This document shows positions 33,758 through 45,728 of a stretch of DNA of 64,000 nucleotides, one piece after another. A program made the translations under genes and the position numbers. The stretch is taken from contig CM039133.1 of assembly GCA_022036555.1 (NCBI GenBank), positions 12,351,765 through 12,415,764 of the forward strand, written 5' to 3'. Each line of letters opens with the position of its first letter. Within the stretch, counting starts at the first letter, position 1. The notes under the pieces were generated by a model. It saw nothing but the letters and a program-made list of their open reading frames with translations, did no database searches and was not told where the DNA came from. The stretch is from Microstegium vimineum (lineage: Eukaryota; Streptophyta; Magnoliopsida; Poales; Poaceae).

Positions 33758-35750
33758 ATGGCTCATATCAACAACACCAAGAGGGCACCTAAGTTCGATG
33801 GCACCAATTATAGCTATTGGAAGGCCTTGATGACCACCTATATCAAATCAATCAACCAAAAGATATGGTTGGTGGTCGACAAGAAGTTTGAGGTGGTAAA
33901 TGAAGAGGCACCTACACCGGCCGAAGAGGAGAAGCTCCAAAACAATGATATTGCCTTGAGTGCAATACATGAGGCAATCTCCAAGGAAGTCTTTGAGCAA
34001 ATCAAAAATTTGGAGAGTGCTCATGAGGCTTGGAAGAATCTAGAAGAGTCTTATGAAGGGACTCAATCTATGAAGGGAGCAAAGGCCTACATCTTGAAAG
34101 AGAAGTTTGCAAGCTTCAAGATGAAGGAAGATGAGAATGTGCCCAAGATGTTCAATAGGCTTGAGGTGCTTGTCAATGACCTCAAGTCACTTGGTGAGAA
34201 AGTGGAGGACAAGGATTTCTCATTCAAATTTTTGAGGAACCTTCCCTCAAGATTTGAGATGCTTTTCACTCTATTGGTGAGGAGTGGATTGGAAACAATG
34301 ACACCAAACCAATTTCTTGGTGAGGTGATTACTGATGACACCTTTAGAGATGAGAAAGACAAGATAAGATAAAACAAGGAGAAGAAGGATGATAAGAAGA
34401 AGAATGTGGCATTCAAAGCCACAACATCATCATGAAAGGGCAAAGCAAAGTGTGATGAATCAAGCAATGATGAATGCTCAAGAAATAGTGATGATGAAGA
34501 AGAAGAGATGGCTCTATTTGTCAAGAAATTTGGCAAGTTCATGAAGAAGAAGGGCTATAGAGCTAAAAGGAAGAAGAACTCCTTCAAGAGAAACAACAAT
34601 GATAAAATATGCTTCAAGTGCAATAGCAAGGATCACTTCATTTCGGATTGCCCTCATCATAGTGACAATGAAGATGAGAAGAAGGGCAAGAAGAAAGAGA
34701 AGAAAGAGAGCAAGATGACTCTCAAGAAGAACACGAAGGGGGCTCATATGTTGTCACTTGGGTTAGTGATTCCTCAAGTGATGATGACTCAAGTGATGAT
34801 GATAAGAGATCAATCAAGAAGAAGGCTCTTGCTAACATTGCTATGAAGAACAATATCTCTCTCTCTTTGACACTTTATCGGTATGCTTCATGGCTAAGTC
34901 CACTAAGGTACAATCCGATGATGAGTATCATTCTAGTGATGATGATGATGATGAACTCACTAAAGATGAACTAATTGACATGTTGGAAGATGCTAAGACT
35001 CACTTTGACATCAAGAGAAAGGAGTGCAAAGCATTACGAAAAGAGCTCCAAGCTCTCAAGCAATCCTTTGATGAGATCAATCTTTCTCATGAGAGTCTAT
35101 AGGTAGCTCATGAGAAGCTTGGCAAAGCTCACTCTCTTGTTGAGAAAAAGGATAAAGAGCATGTTTCAACAAGTAACATGTGATCAACTTGTGATATAAT
35201 CAATGTATCATTCTATGAACCCATCATCATCACCCCAACTAACCCTTCTTGTAGCACTTCTAACTCTACCTCCTCTACTATTTATGACTTCACTTGTGAT
35301 GCTTCACTAATGGTTGAGAATAAGACCCTTAAGAAGGAGGTTGGTAAGCTCACTCTAGCATTAGGCAATGCCCGCTTGCTTAAGTGTTTGGGTAGCCAAA
35401 GGTTCTCTCTTTGCAAAGAGGGATTGGGATATACCCCCAAGAGAGGCAAGGCGGCCTTTGCAACTCTAAAGCCTCGCTTTGTGAAGAGCAATGGTCGGTT
35501 TTGCTCTAGTTACAATCAAGTAGGGCATGATGATCATTATTGCAAACTAAACCAAAACAAGATAAAATTTACACATGCATCTATTCGCTTTGATTCTAGT
35601 TATATGCTTACCAAGGGCAAGACAGGTGTGATAGCTAACTACATGGGTACACCCAATGAGAGCTCAAAGAAGAAAGCTATTTGGGTACCTAAGTCCTTAG
35701 TCACTAACTTTGGAGGACCCAAGCAAGTATGGGTACCTAAGATGAATTGA
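33758..35750 (+). pseudogene. Sirevirus 2 gag
   Basis: ATG at 33,758 (MAHINNTKRAPKFDGTNYSY) opens a gag with the UBN2 region (AHEAWKNLEESYEG). The same frame, interrupted by TAA at 34,370-34,372 and a TGA near 34,434, carries a basic region and the CCHC knuckle CFKCNSKDHFISDC (near 34,612). A frameshift near 34,740-34,840 leads to an acidic and coiled-coil stretch (34,890-35,100), with a TAG at 35,100. The C-terminal part at 35,310-35,750 ends in repeated VPK motifs (WVPKSL, WVPKMN). Extended gag as in Sireviruses. Confidence 0.85.
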
Positions 35751-35764
35751 ATTCTTTTGTAGGT

Positions 35765-38700
35765 CAATTATAAGGTCGGAGGGAGGCATTGGGTGCTTGA
35801 TAGTGGGTGCACTCAACATATGACCGGAGATTCAAGAATGTTCAACTCTATCAAGCAAAATGATTGCAATGGGATTGAATCTATCACATTTGGTGACAAT
35901 GGCAAAGGCAAGGTCAACGGCTTGGTAAGATTGCTATATCAAATGACATGAGCATATCCAATGTGTTGCTAGTAGAGAGCTTGAACTTCAACTTGCTATC
36001 CGTAGCTCAACTTTGTGATCTTGGTTTCAAATGCATCTTTGGAGTTGATTATGTAGAGATCATAATTGTAGATGGCTCTAACTTGATATTCAAAGGTTTT
36101 AGATATGACAATCTATACTTAGTTGATTTCAATGCTAGAGGAACCCAATTGTCAACTTGCTTGCTATCCAAATCTAGCATGGGTTGGTTATGGCATAGAA
36201 GGCTTGGTCATGTTGGAATGAGACAATTGAACAAACTAGTCAAGCATGATCTAGTTAGAGGCTTGAAAGATATGGTCTTTGAGAAAGATAAGCTATGTAG
36301 CTCCTGTCAAGCCGGTAAACAAGTTGGAAACACTCACCCTATCAAGATCATGATGAGTACATGCAAATCTTTTGAGCTCCTGCACATGGACTTGTTTGGA
36401 CCAACCGCCTACACTAGAATTGGTGGAAACAAATATGGCTTTGTGATAGTTGATGATTTCACTAGATATACATGGGTATTCTTTTTTAGTGACAAGAGTG
36501 AAACATTTTATACATTCAAGGTCTTTGTAAAGAGATGTCAAAATGAATTTGAAACAACTATCAAAAGAGTAAGGAGTGACAATGGTAGTGAGTTCAAGAA
36601 TACAAGAGTTGATGAGCTATGTGATGAATATGGAATTAAAAATCAATTCTCGGCCAAGTATACACCTCAATCAAATGGCCTTGTTGAGAGGAAGAATAGG
36701 ACACTCATTGATATGGCAAGATCTATGCTTAGTGAATACAATGTGAGTGATTCTTTTTGGGCCGAAGCTATCAACACGGCTTGCTATTATAGCAACCGAC
36801 TCTATTGCCACAAGATGCTTGAGAAGACACCTTATGAGCTATTGAATGGAAGAAAGCCAAATATTGCATACTTTAGAGTGTTTGGTTGTAAGTGCTATAT
36901 CTTGAAGAAAGGTGTAAGATTGAGCAAATTTGAGAAGAAATGTGATGAAGGCTTCCTACTTGGCTACTCAACTACAAGCAAAGCATATAGAGTATGAAAT
37001 CTTACTCATGGCATAGTTGAGGAGGTAAATGATGTAGAGTTTGATGAAACAAATGGATCTCAAGATGAGAATGACAATCATGATGATGTGAGAGGTGAAC
37101 CATTGGCCAATGCAATGAAGAACATGGATATTGGGGACATTAGGCCGAAGCAAGTGGATGATGAGCAAGATATTGACTATCAAGTAAATCCTTCATCCAA
37201 TGAGCAACTCAATAACAATCAAGCTAGTTCATCCTCTCCAACTCAAGATCAACAAGATATTTCATCATCTCTACCCAATGATCAACCAAGTACAAGCAAT
37301 AAACTTCCAACACTCCAACCAACATCTATTGCAAGGGATCATCCTTTGGATCATATTATTGGAGATCTTGCAAGAGGAGTACAAATAAGATCAAGATTGG
37401 CTTCATTTTGCGAACACCACTCTTTTGTATCATCTATTGAGTCAACCAAGATTGAAGAAGCTTTGCAAGATATTGATTGGGTGAATGTTATGCATAAAGA
37501 ACTCAACAACTTCACTAGAAATCAAGTTTGGGAGATTGTTGAGAGACCAAAGAACCACAATGTCCTTGGCACTAGATGGGTCTTTAGAAACAAACAAGAT
37601 CAAAATGGAATAGTAGTTAGAAACAAAACAAGACTAGTTGCACAAGGGTATAGTCAAGTAGAGGGTCTTGACTTTGGAGAAACATATGCACCGGTGGCAA
37701 GGCTAGAAGCAATAAGGATTCTATTGGCTTATGCTTGTGCTCACAACATCAAGCTCTATCAAATGTATGTTAAGAGTGCATTTCTCAATGGGTAAATCAA
37801 TGAATTGGTATTTGTTGAGCAACCACCTGGTTTTGAAAATGACAAGAAACCCAACCATGTGTACAAGCTAAGAAAGGCATTATATGGATTGAAGCAAGCA
37901 CCTAGAGCATGGTATGAGAGGTTGAGAGACTTTCTCCTCTATAAGGGATTCATTATGGGCAAGGTTGATACTACCCTATTCACCAAGAAGATTGGGAAGG
38001 AATTGTTTGTGTTGCAAATCTATGTGGATGATATTATCTTTGGGGTCAACCAATCAAGAGTTTTGTGAAGAGTTTAGCAACATGATGGCCAAAGAATTTG
38101 AGATGTCTGCTTGGAGAGCTTAGTTACTTCCTTGGTCTTCAAGTCAAGCAAATGAAGAATGAGACTTTTGTTAGTCAAGGCAAGTACATCAAGGACATGC
38201 TCAAGAAGTTCAATCTAGATGAAGCAAAGTCTATTAGTACACCAATGTGAACAAATGGAAATTTGGATGGCGATGCTAGTGGCAACATGGTAGATCAAAA
38301 GCTATATAGATCAATGATTGGTAGCTTGATCTATGTGACCGTATCAAGACCGGATGTCATGTTTAGTGTTTGCATGTGTGCAAGATTTCAAGCTTCTCCA
38401 AGACAGAGTCATTTGAAAGACACAAATAAGATATTGAGATATTTGAAGCATACACCTAATGTTGGGTTGTGGTATCCTAAAGGACCAAACTTTGATTTAC
38501 TTGAATACTCCGACTCGGACTATGCGGGTTGCAAGATAGAAAGGAAAAGCACATCGGGCACTTGTCAATTGCTTGGAAGATCACTAGTCTTATGGTCATC
38601 AAAGAAGCAAAATAGTGTGGCACTCTCTACCGCCAAAGCCGAATACATTAGTGCGGGGAGTTGTTGTGCACAAATACTTTGGATGAGAGCTACTTTGAAT

Positions 38701-38973
38701 GACTTTGGAGTCAAATTCAAGGAAGTGCCTTTGCTATGTGACAATGAAAGTGCAATCAAGCTCACTAACAATCCGGTTCAACACTCAAGAACAAAGCATA
38801 TTGATGTCCGCCACCATTTCATTAGAGATCAACAAGTGAAAGGGGACATTTCTATTACAAGTATTGGCACCGAAGATCAATTGGCCGACATCTTTACCAA
38901 GCCATTAGATGAAAAGAGGTTTTGCAAGCTAAGGAATGAGTTGAACATACTTGATTTCTCCAACATGAGTTGA
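35765..38973 (+). pseudogene. Sirevirus 2 pol: protease, integrase, reverse transcriptase, RNase H
   Basis: The protease has an intact LDSGCTQHMTGD near 35,800, then a frame change near 35,930. Integrase (35,948-36,997) has the zinc finger (HRRLGHVG ... CSSCQAGK) and an intact triad in LLHMDLFGP, RVRSDNGSEFKN and NGLVERKNRT. A TGA at 36,995 and a TAA at 37,793 (after SAFLNG) interrupt the RT frame, whose YVDDIIFG near 38,022 is intact. Indels near 38,050 and 38,110, and a TGA near 38,248, break the thumb. RNase H (YSDSDYAGCKIERKSTSGTC) follows to the stop at 38,973. Fewer lesions than Sirevirus 1. Confidence 0.92.
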
Positions 38974-39377
38974 TGCACCCCCACTTATATGACATGCCTC
39001 TACTCCAACAATGCAAGGTAAAAGTTGATATGAGAGCATTCATGGATACCTTGTTAGGACTTGTACATAGCATATAGTCATCGCTCATGCTTCTAGGCTC
39101 AATCATGAACACCAAATGTCTTTGATGCTTATATGGTACCACTATTGCTTATATGAGTTGACATGATCTAGTGGTGGCATATGACATGTTGATGTGCTTG
39201 CAATCCTAGTGTTTGATCTATGTCTATGAACCTTAAGTGTTTAATTCAACATAGGCATGATAACCATCTTAGCATGTGTGAACAAACTTGTCTATGGTTT
39301 AAACCGAATTAAATATCTTGGGCAAGTAGCTTCGTTCAAACCAAAGTTGAAAACAATCTTTCACCCTATCTCACACT

Positions 39378-40125
39378 AAGGGGGAGTAAAACTTGAATAT
39401 CTATAATTGGTCCCACCTTTTTATGTCAATTGGATGACAAAGGGGGAGAAATTTGTAAAGATACATCATGGGGGAGAAATGCTTAAAGGGAAACTTGGAA
39501 AGATAAATGATAAAGGGGAGAAAATGAAAAATCAATTTTGAAAAAGAACATACAAATAGGGGGAGCAAGCTTATGAACACCTTGTTGCATTTGAATGCTT
39601 GCATCCTCATATGTATTGTTGCACAAGTATTTAAATTCAAAGTTTATGCTTATGTGGTGATTGCTAGTGATAGAAAATGTATGATGATTGATCAACTAGC
39701 ATGCATAGGTTGATTAGCTTTGTCTTGTGCCTATTTCAAGTGGTCATCTAGAAACCTTGCTCTTAATGTTGATCTCACGGGTTCTTCTAGTGTTTACTTG
39801 ATGACTAGCTAATCATGGTGCTAAGGGTGATTCTAAATTCCGCACTCTGATGGTATCACGCTTCAAAGGTCTACTCTTATACCTTAGCATCATTTGGTAG
39901 CTATTTACTCTCCCACATTCCTATCCATGCATATGTGCAAAACTTGAACCAAACTCATGAAGAACATATGTAGGGGGAGCTAATAACTACCAAAACCGAA
40001 TTTGTGTAACTTGTCCAAATCTTAAATCTTTGATTAAAATGCTTGGACAAGCAACTCAAGTTCAAAATGATTATATTTCATATCTTTATGGAAAGGTTAT
40101 CATCAATTACCAACAAGTGGGAGAT
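39378..40125 (+). promoter_or_regulatory. Multiple polypurine tracts of Sirevirus 2
   Basis: AAGGGGGAG near 39,378, AAAGGGGGAGAA at 39,439, GGGGGAGAAA near 39,470, AAAGGGGAGAAAA near 39,512, AGGGGGAGCAAG near 39,558 and TAGGGGGAGCT at 39,971. The tract next to the LTR is CAAGTGGGAGAT, ending at 40,125. Such arrays are a Sirevirus hallmark. Confidence 0.85.
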
Positions 40126-42058
40126 TGAGAGTTCCCCATGTGTTTTGTTTTTGAGTAATTTATGAAACCTACTTAAGTACTAACCTTGGATCTCTAAGTG
40201 TGAATCATGAGATATGTTGGTACATGTCATGTGATTGAGCAAGATGGATCAAGGTTTGGATTGCATAAGCTCTAGCATGGTGAAGGAGAAGGAAAGGAAA
40301 ATGGTGTCAAGGCAAAGGTGACATAGGAACAATTTCCGGTTTGGTGATCAAGACACCATAGAGGGTGTGATCACATTTAGGATAGATAGCCGTACTATCA
40401 AGGAGGGAGCTCTTGTGAATGATTGTGATTATCATGTGCCACTAGGTTCATATGCATTGCATTAAAATCAATTGAACTAGTGAAACAACCAACTAATTCC
40501 AAGTAAAATGTGAACTAAAAGCTAACACATGTGCACAAGTGTTGAGATAACTTAGTGTTAGCCCTTGGAAGCTTGGGATAAGTTGGAGATGTGTTTTGGG
40601 CAGTGAAAGAAGGTCCGGATGCAAGATCCAGACGCTGGGGTTCTGCTGTCCGAACTATGGTGTGCGCGTCCAGAAGCAAACCCTATGCTGGCAGTTATGT
40701 GGACAGAGGTCCAGACGTTGTTGGTTGTCCGGACGCGCAGGTCCGGACAGCATCCGGACCGATTTGCGCTCTCTGGTCGGCTCTGTGTAGAGTCCGGACG
40801 CCAGTTGCGGTACGGACGGTGAACTCCGAATGTGCGTTCGGAGGAAAGAGGCTTACTAGATGCTCTCTATGTTGGGTCCGGATGGAGCGGGTGATGGTCC
40901 GGAGACGGACTGTTCCTCGCGTTCGGAGCCACGTGGCGAGCAGAGGCAAGCGCGGGAAGTTGCCGTTTCAAACGGGGCTCGACCGGATGCGTGCGTGATG
41001 GTCCGGACGTCACCTTGTGTGCGTCCAGAGCCAGCGTCCATAGTGCCAAGCAGAGCCGTTGGCTCTCGGCTGTTGATGGGTCCGGACGCAGTTGATGGTC
41101 TGGACCCCCTGTGAAAACAGCGTCCGGAGGGGACACAGAGGCTTAGTTTTGGGTGAAAACGGCTAGTGTGTGGGTGGGGGCTATATAAGGTGGTATGGCT
41201 GGCCCAAGGGGTACTCTCTTGCATATTTTCATCACTCACACTCTTGTGCTCATTTGTGAGAGCCTTCACCACTTATCTCATTGATACACTTGATAATTTC
41301 ATGAGAGATTGAGTGAACCAAGTGCATTTCTTCTTTGATTGCATTCTAGTGGCACATGGTGATCGTCGTCATCGCGGAGCTCTTGTTATTCTTGGAGGTT
41401 GCGATCTCCTAGATGGCTTGGTGCGATGAGGATCGTTGAGCGTAGGAAGGTGATTCTCTCCAGCTCCGATCGATGGATTGTGAGGGGTTCTTGAACCTAC
41501 CTCACGGGAGATTCGCGAAAGGTATCTCTAGTGGATTGCGCGTAGCTTGGGGATCCCCATCTTGTGTTGGTTGTGCGGCACCCGGTGATGGGTTTGGCTT
41601 GTGATTGCCAATTAGCGTATGAACCTCCAAGTGGGTGTATCGCTACAACGAGGACTAGCTTGTTGGCAAACAAGTGAACCTCGGTAAAAAATCTTGTGTC
41701 ACATTGTCTCTATAGAAGATTCATATTGTGATTGGTTATCTTTTGGCTCATCTGTTCGCGGCGGTATAACCCTCCTAACTCTAGCTTTGCATTACATTCT
41801 TACATTCTTGCAAAGTAGAGTAGCTTAGCTCTTTTAGCTTGTGTAGCTTTGTTTAGAGCTTTCTAGGTTGCTAGGTTGGTTGTGTGTCTTAGTTGTTATC
41901 TTGCTAGTAACTAGAATTGGTAGGTGGCTTGCTTAACCGTAGAGCTAGAGCAAACTTGCTTAAGCCGTGTTTTATTCTAACAAGTTTGCTTAAGTGTTGT
42001 TGTAGAATTTTTAATAGGCTATTCACCCCCCCCCCTCTAGCCATTCCTAGACCTTCCA
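40126..42058 (+). repeat. 3' LTR of Sirevirus 2
   Basis: 1,933 bp, same layout as the 5' LTR with TATA box at 41,181-41,190. Differs from it by scattered substitutions and short indels (for example an extra segment near 40,716). Confidence 0.95.
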
Positions 42059-42395
42059 GTCGCCGTCTCAAGGATTAACTCCTACGATGTCCTCTCTAGA
42101 GCCGATTCAAGGCATGGAGACTTTGAAGGAATCCATTGGAAGAGTGGAGCGTTGCACTATTCTGTTAGAAAGCACAACCAACTCTCTGAAGGATGCAGAG
42201 GTTGCTTTGAAGAAACTTGTTGATGCCAATCAGTCAATAGGGAGCAACATCGACAAGATAAGTGATCATCTAGTTGTTTTAGGTCTAGAAAAATCTTTTG
42301 ATTGTAGTGCTACTTCTCTTGGTGGTGTTAGTGAAATTAACATTGAATTGTGTAGTTCATGCTCTATGTTATGTGCCTCCCTTATGTGTCAATGA
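42059..42395 (+). pseudogene. GRF gene of the MULE, 3' part (coiled coil)
   Basis: Immediately after the Sirevirus target duplication. The frame from 42,087 reads MSSLEPIQGMETLKESIGRV and onward as an amphipathic helix rich in Leu, Glu and Lys, ending at 42,395. A zinc finger followed by a coiled coil would be a sensible nucleic-acid-binding oligomer, but that architecture is inferred because the joining exon is split by the Sirevirus. Confidence 0.5.
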
Positions 42396-42675
42396 ATGCT
42401 AGTGTATGTTCTAATTTGCTTGTCAATGAACTGTGTGTTTTAGTGCTTTACAACTACAAAACACATCAAGTGGAATCCAAATCTAGTCTTAACATTATAA
42501 GCCATCAAGTTTGGCTTAGAGCCAAGTCACATAACACCGACAAGTCTAAATCTTGGTCATCAAGTATGGCTAATAACATTACAAAGGCTACAAAAGCATG
42601 GTTCTAGACAACATTACAAGTCATCTTCCAAAAGCATCATCAGTAGTTTCCGAACACTGCACATTTCCTATTATT

Positions 42676-43807
42676 TCACTTAGGAAGCACTTCCATCACC
42701 AACTTCTTTTTGGTCTTGCCTTTTCCTTTCTTTACATGCACCTTCTCTCCCTTGCTTTGTTTTGCCTTACTCTGTCCATTAGTGGATTCTGCACCATCTC
42801 CGTCCATATTCCTCTTGCGTTTGTTTACAATTGAAACACATTAGTAAAGTTGCAACAAATTGTTACTAGTTCAAGGGTAGTGATATATATCACCTCCTAG
42901 TGTTGCCTACAGGACTGTTGGTTACCAGTGAGGCTGCAATGGTTATGGAACATGCTCTAGTTTGGGATTGTTGGGTTGATGCAGTGCTTGCAGCCTTTGT
43001 CTTTTTCTTCCTCACTCATTCTGGATTAGGTGGGGCTAGAGGTGGAGCATCACTGTCATACACTGTCTCATTGCAAGTCTTCATCATGTGACCAAATTGG
43101 CCACACCTTTTGCACTACATTTGCTTTCCAGTGGTTTTCCCTCCTTCTACACCATTTATCCTTCTTGTTATAGGTCTACCAGCTGCCCTTTTTAGGATTG
43201 GTGGCCACAATTTAAAACCCATGTCCACCTTGGGCTATTGGTTCCTATCTGTCATAGGCATTACAATTCCTACATATGTCTTCTTCAACAATTCAATAGA
43301 ATAGTAGTCATCAATATAGTCCTCTGCACTCTTGTTTCTCAGTGAGTTAATGAAGCAAAGGGCATGAGTGCAGGGGAGCCCAATGATATATCACCTATTA
43401 CAACTACATGTCCTGTTATCTAGATCAACAGTGTGTGTCTAGGTCTTCGGCTCTTTAGTAGTGCCTTGAATCTTGGTTGTGTTGTTGTGTCCTCTATGAA
43501 TGATATAGTTCAGGTTCCTGCTTTTTGCATTGAAGTCTTTAGTTATGTGAGGAAGGATCTTGTCAGTCATATTGCTGGATAACCTTCTTCTAAGGTCATG
43601 CTTCTCCGTGATAATTTGCCTTATCATATCCATTAGTAGGATGACTGGTTGTTCTTCCTCTTTTCTGATCCAACTATTAAATGTCGTTGTAATATTGTTT
43701 GTGACATAGTCACACTTGCTATCAGGTGAGAATCTCCACCTGTTCCACGAATGTTTGTGGTTATCCTCTATTGATTTTATTGTGTTTGGAGAAGCTTTCT
43801 ACATGGT
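42676..43807 (-). pseudogene. MULE transposase (mudrA-like), C-terminal part
   Basis: Read on the minus strand from the solo LTR. MDMIRQIITEKHDLRRRL (43,633) belongs to the region after the catalytic domain. A SWIM zinc finger follows (CSCNR then IIGLPCTHALCF, 43,440-43,330), then a CCHC knuckle CKRCGQFGHMMKTC (near 43,105) and a Lys-rich tail (KKGKGKTKKK) ending at TGA 42,676-42,678. SWIM and CCHC after the catalytic core is the standard order of plant MURA proteins. Several frame changes are needed to follow it, so it is inactive. Confidence 0.8.
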
Positions 43808-43812
43808 ATTGT

Positions 43813-45723
43813 TGAGAGTCTCCCATGTGTTTTGGTTTTGAGTAATTGATGAAACCCACTTAGGTACTAACCTTGGATCTCTAAGTGTGAATCATGAGAT
43901 AGGTTGGTACATACCATGTGATGGAGCAAGGTGAATCAAGTGTGGTTGGCACAAGCTCTAGCGTGGTGGTGGAAAGGAAAATGGTGTGAAGGCAAAGGTG
44001 ATTTCTAGGAACCATTTTCGGTTTGGTGATCAAGACATCATAGAGGATGTGATCACATTTAGGATAGATAGCCGTACTATCAAGGAGGGAGCTCTTAAGT
44101 ATGATTACGGTTATCCAGTGCCACTAGGTTCATATGCATTGCATTAAAATCAATTGAACCAAGTGAAACACCAACTTAATCCAAGATAATTGTGAACTAA
44201 AAGCTAACACACGTGCACAAGTGTTGGGATCACTTAGTGTTGGCTCTTGGAACCTTGGAGAAAGTTGGAGAAGTGTTGGGCATCTCAAAAGGGCTTCGGG
44301 CTGAGGTCCGGACGCTAGGGTTTGGGTGTGTCCGGACCATCGTGTGTGCGTCCGGACACACACCCTAGGTCGGCTCTACTATGGACAGAGGTCCGGACGC
44401 TCAGCTTCGGACGCTACGTCCGGAGTTTGGAGCTCTCTGTAAACGCTCTGGTGAATGGACCGGACGCTGTTGTTGGTCCGGTCGGAGGAACCGGACGCGC
44501 GTCCGGAGGAAAGCACTCTCTGGAGTGCTCCCTGCGTGGTGTCCAGACGCTACTGTTGCAGGGACCGGACCGCACTGTTGCGTGCGTTCGGATCTACGTG
44601 GCACGCTGCGGTGCGCGCGGAAAAGAGCCGTTTGAATCGGCATCTGACCGAACGCTAGCGCATTGGTCCGGACCGCGCGGTTGCGCGCGACCGGAGGCTG
44701 CGTCCGGAGGTGAAACAGAGAAGCTTTCTCAGCTAAGTGGGGGCATCCAGACGCTGTTGTTGGTCCGGACCCCCCACTGTTCCTTGCGTCTGGAGGTGGC
44801 GCAGGAAGTGTTTTTCAGTGGGAAAACGGCTAGTTGTGAGTGTTGACTATATAAGGTGATATGGCCAGCCCTTTGGGCCAACTCTTGCATATTCTACTCA
44901 CTCACACTTTTGTGCTTGCTTGAGAAGCTTCCACCACTCATCCTCTAAACATATTTGACATATTCTAGAGAGATAGAGTGAATCCAAGTGCATTGCTTTG
45001 TTGATTGCATACTAGTGGCACTTGGTGATCGTCGTCATCGCGGAGCTCTTGTTATTCTTGGAGATTGCCATCTCCTAGACGGCTTGGTGCGACGAGGATC
45101 GTTGAGCGGAGGAAGGTGATTGTCTCCGGCTCCGATCGGTGGATTGTAAGGGTTCTTGAACCTACCCCGCGGGAGATTCGCGAAAGGTATCTCTAGTGGA
45201 TTCCGCGTAGCTTGGGGATCCCCATCTTGTGTTAGTTGTGCGGCACCCTTGAATGGGATTGGCTTTGATTGCCAATTAGTGCGTGAACCTCCAAGTGGGT
45301 GTATCGCTACAACGAGGACTAGCTTGTTGGCAAACAAGTGAACCTCGGTAAAAAATATTGTGTCTCATTGTCTCTCTACCAAGGATTCATCTTGTGATTG
45401 ATTGGTTATCTATTGGATTATCTCTTCACGTTGGTATACCCTTTCTATCTCTAGCTTTGCATTACATTCCTTACATTCTTTCAAAGTAGAGCCTCTAGCT
45501 TAGCTTGTGTAGCTTAGTAGTATAGCTCTAAGTCTCTAGCTCTTGTGTGTGACATAGATCATCTTGCTAGTGACTAGAATTGGTAGGTGGCTTGCCTAAC
45601 CTTAGTGCTAGTGCAAACTTTCTTATCGCCGTGTTTTATTCTAACAAGTTTGCTAAGTGTTGTTGTAGAAAATTTAATTAGGCTATTCACCCCCCCCCCC
45701 TCTAGCCATACCTAGACCTTTAA
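43813..45723 (+). repeat. Solo LTR of the Sirevirus 2 family, TSD ATTGT
   Basis: 1,911 bp matching the LTRs of Sirevirus 2 throughout (TGAGAGTCTCCCATGTG start, TATA box at 44,847-44,856, C-run near 45,690). It is flanked by ATTGT at 43,808-43,812 and 45,724-45,728. The last base pair reads AA instead of CA. There is no internal sequence, so the original element was reduced by recombination between its LTRs. It splits the MULE transposase gene. Confidence 0.93.
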
Positions 45724-45728
45724 ATTGT

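Larger units (their letters stand above)
31807..42058 (+). mobile_element. Ty1/Copia Sirevirus nested in the MULE, TSD GTCGC
   Basis: LTRs at 31,807-33,700 and 40,126-42,058 start TGAGAGTTCCCC and end in CA, with GTCGC at 31,802-31,806 and 42,059-42,063. The order is primer site, gag, protease, integrase, reverse transcriptase, RNase H, then a long 3' spacer with repeated polypurine tracts. Genes run on the plus strand. All frames are interrupted by a few stops and indels. It inserted within the GRF gene of the MULE. Confidence 0.95.

Noticed and set aside
34087..34542. 151-residue minus-strand Ser/Leu-rich frame in Sirevirus 2 gag
   Set aside because: Complement of Lys/Glu/Asp-rich gag codons; a well-known artefact of such sequence.
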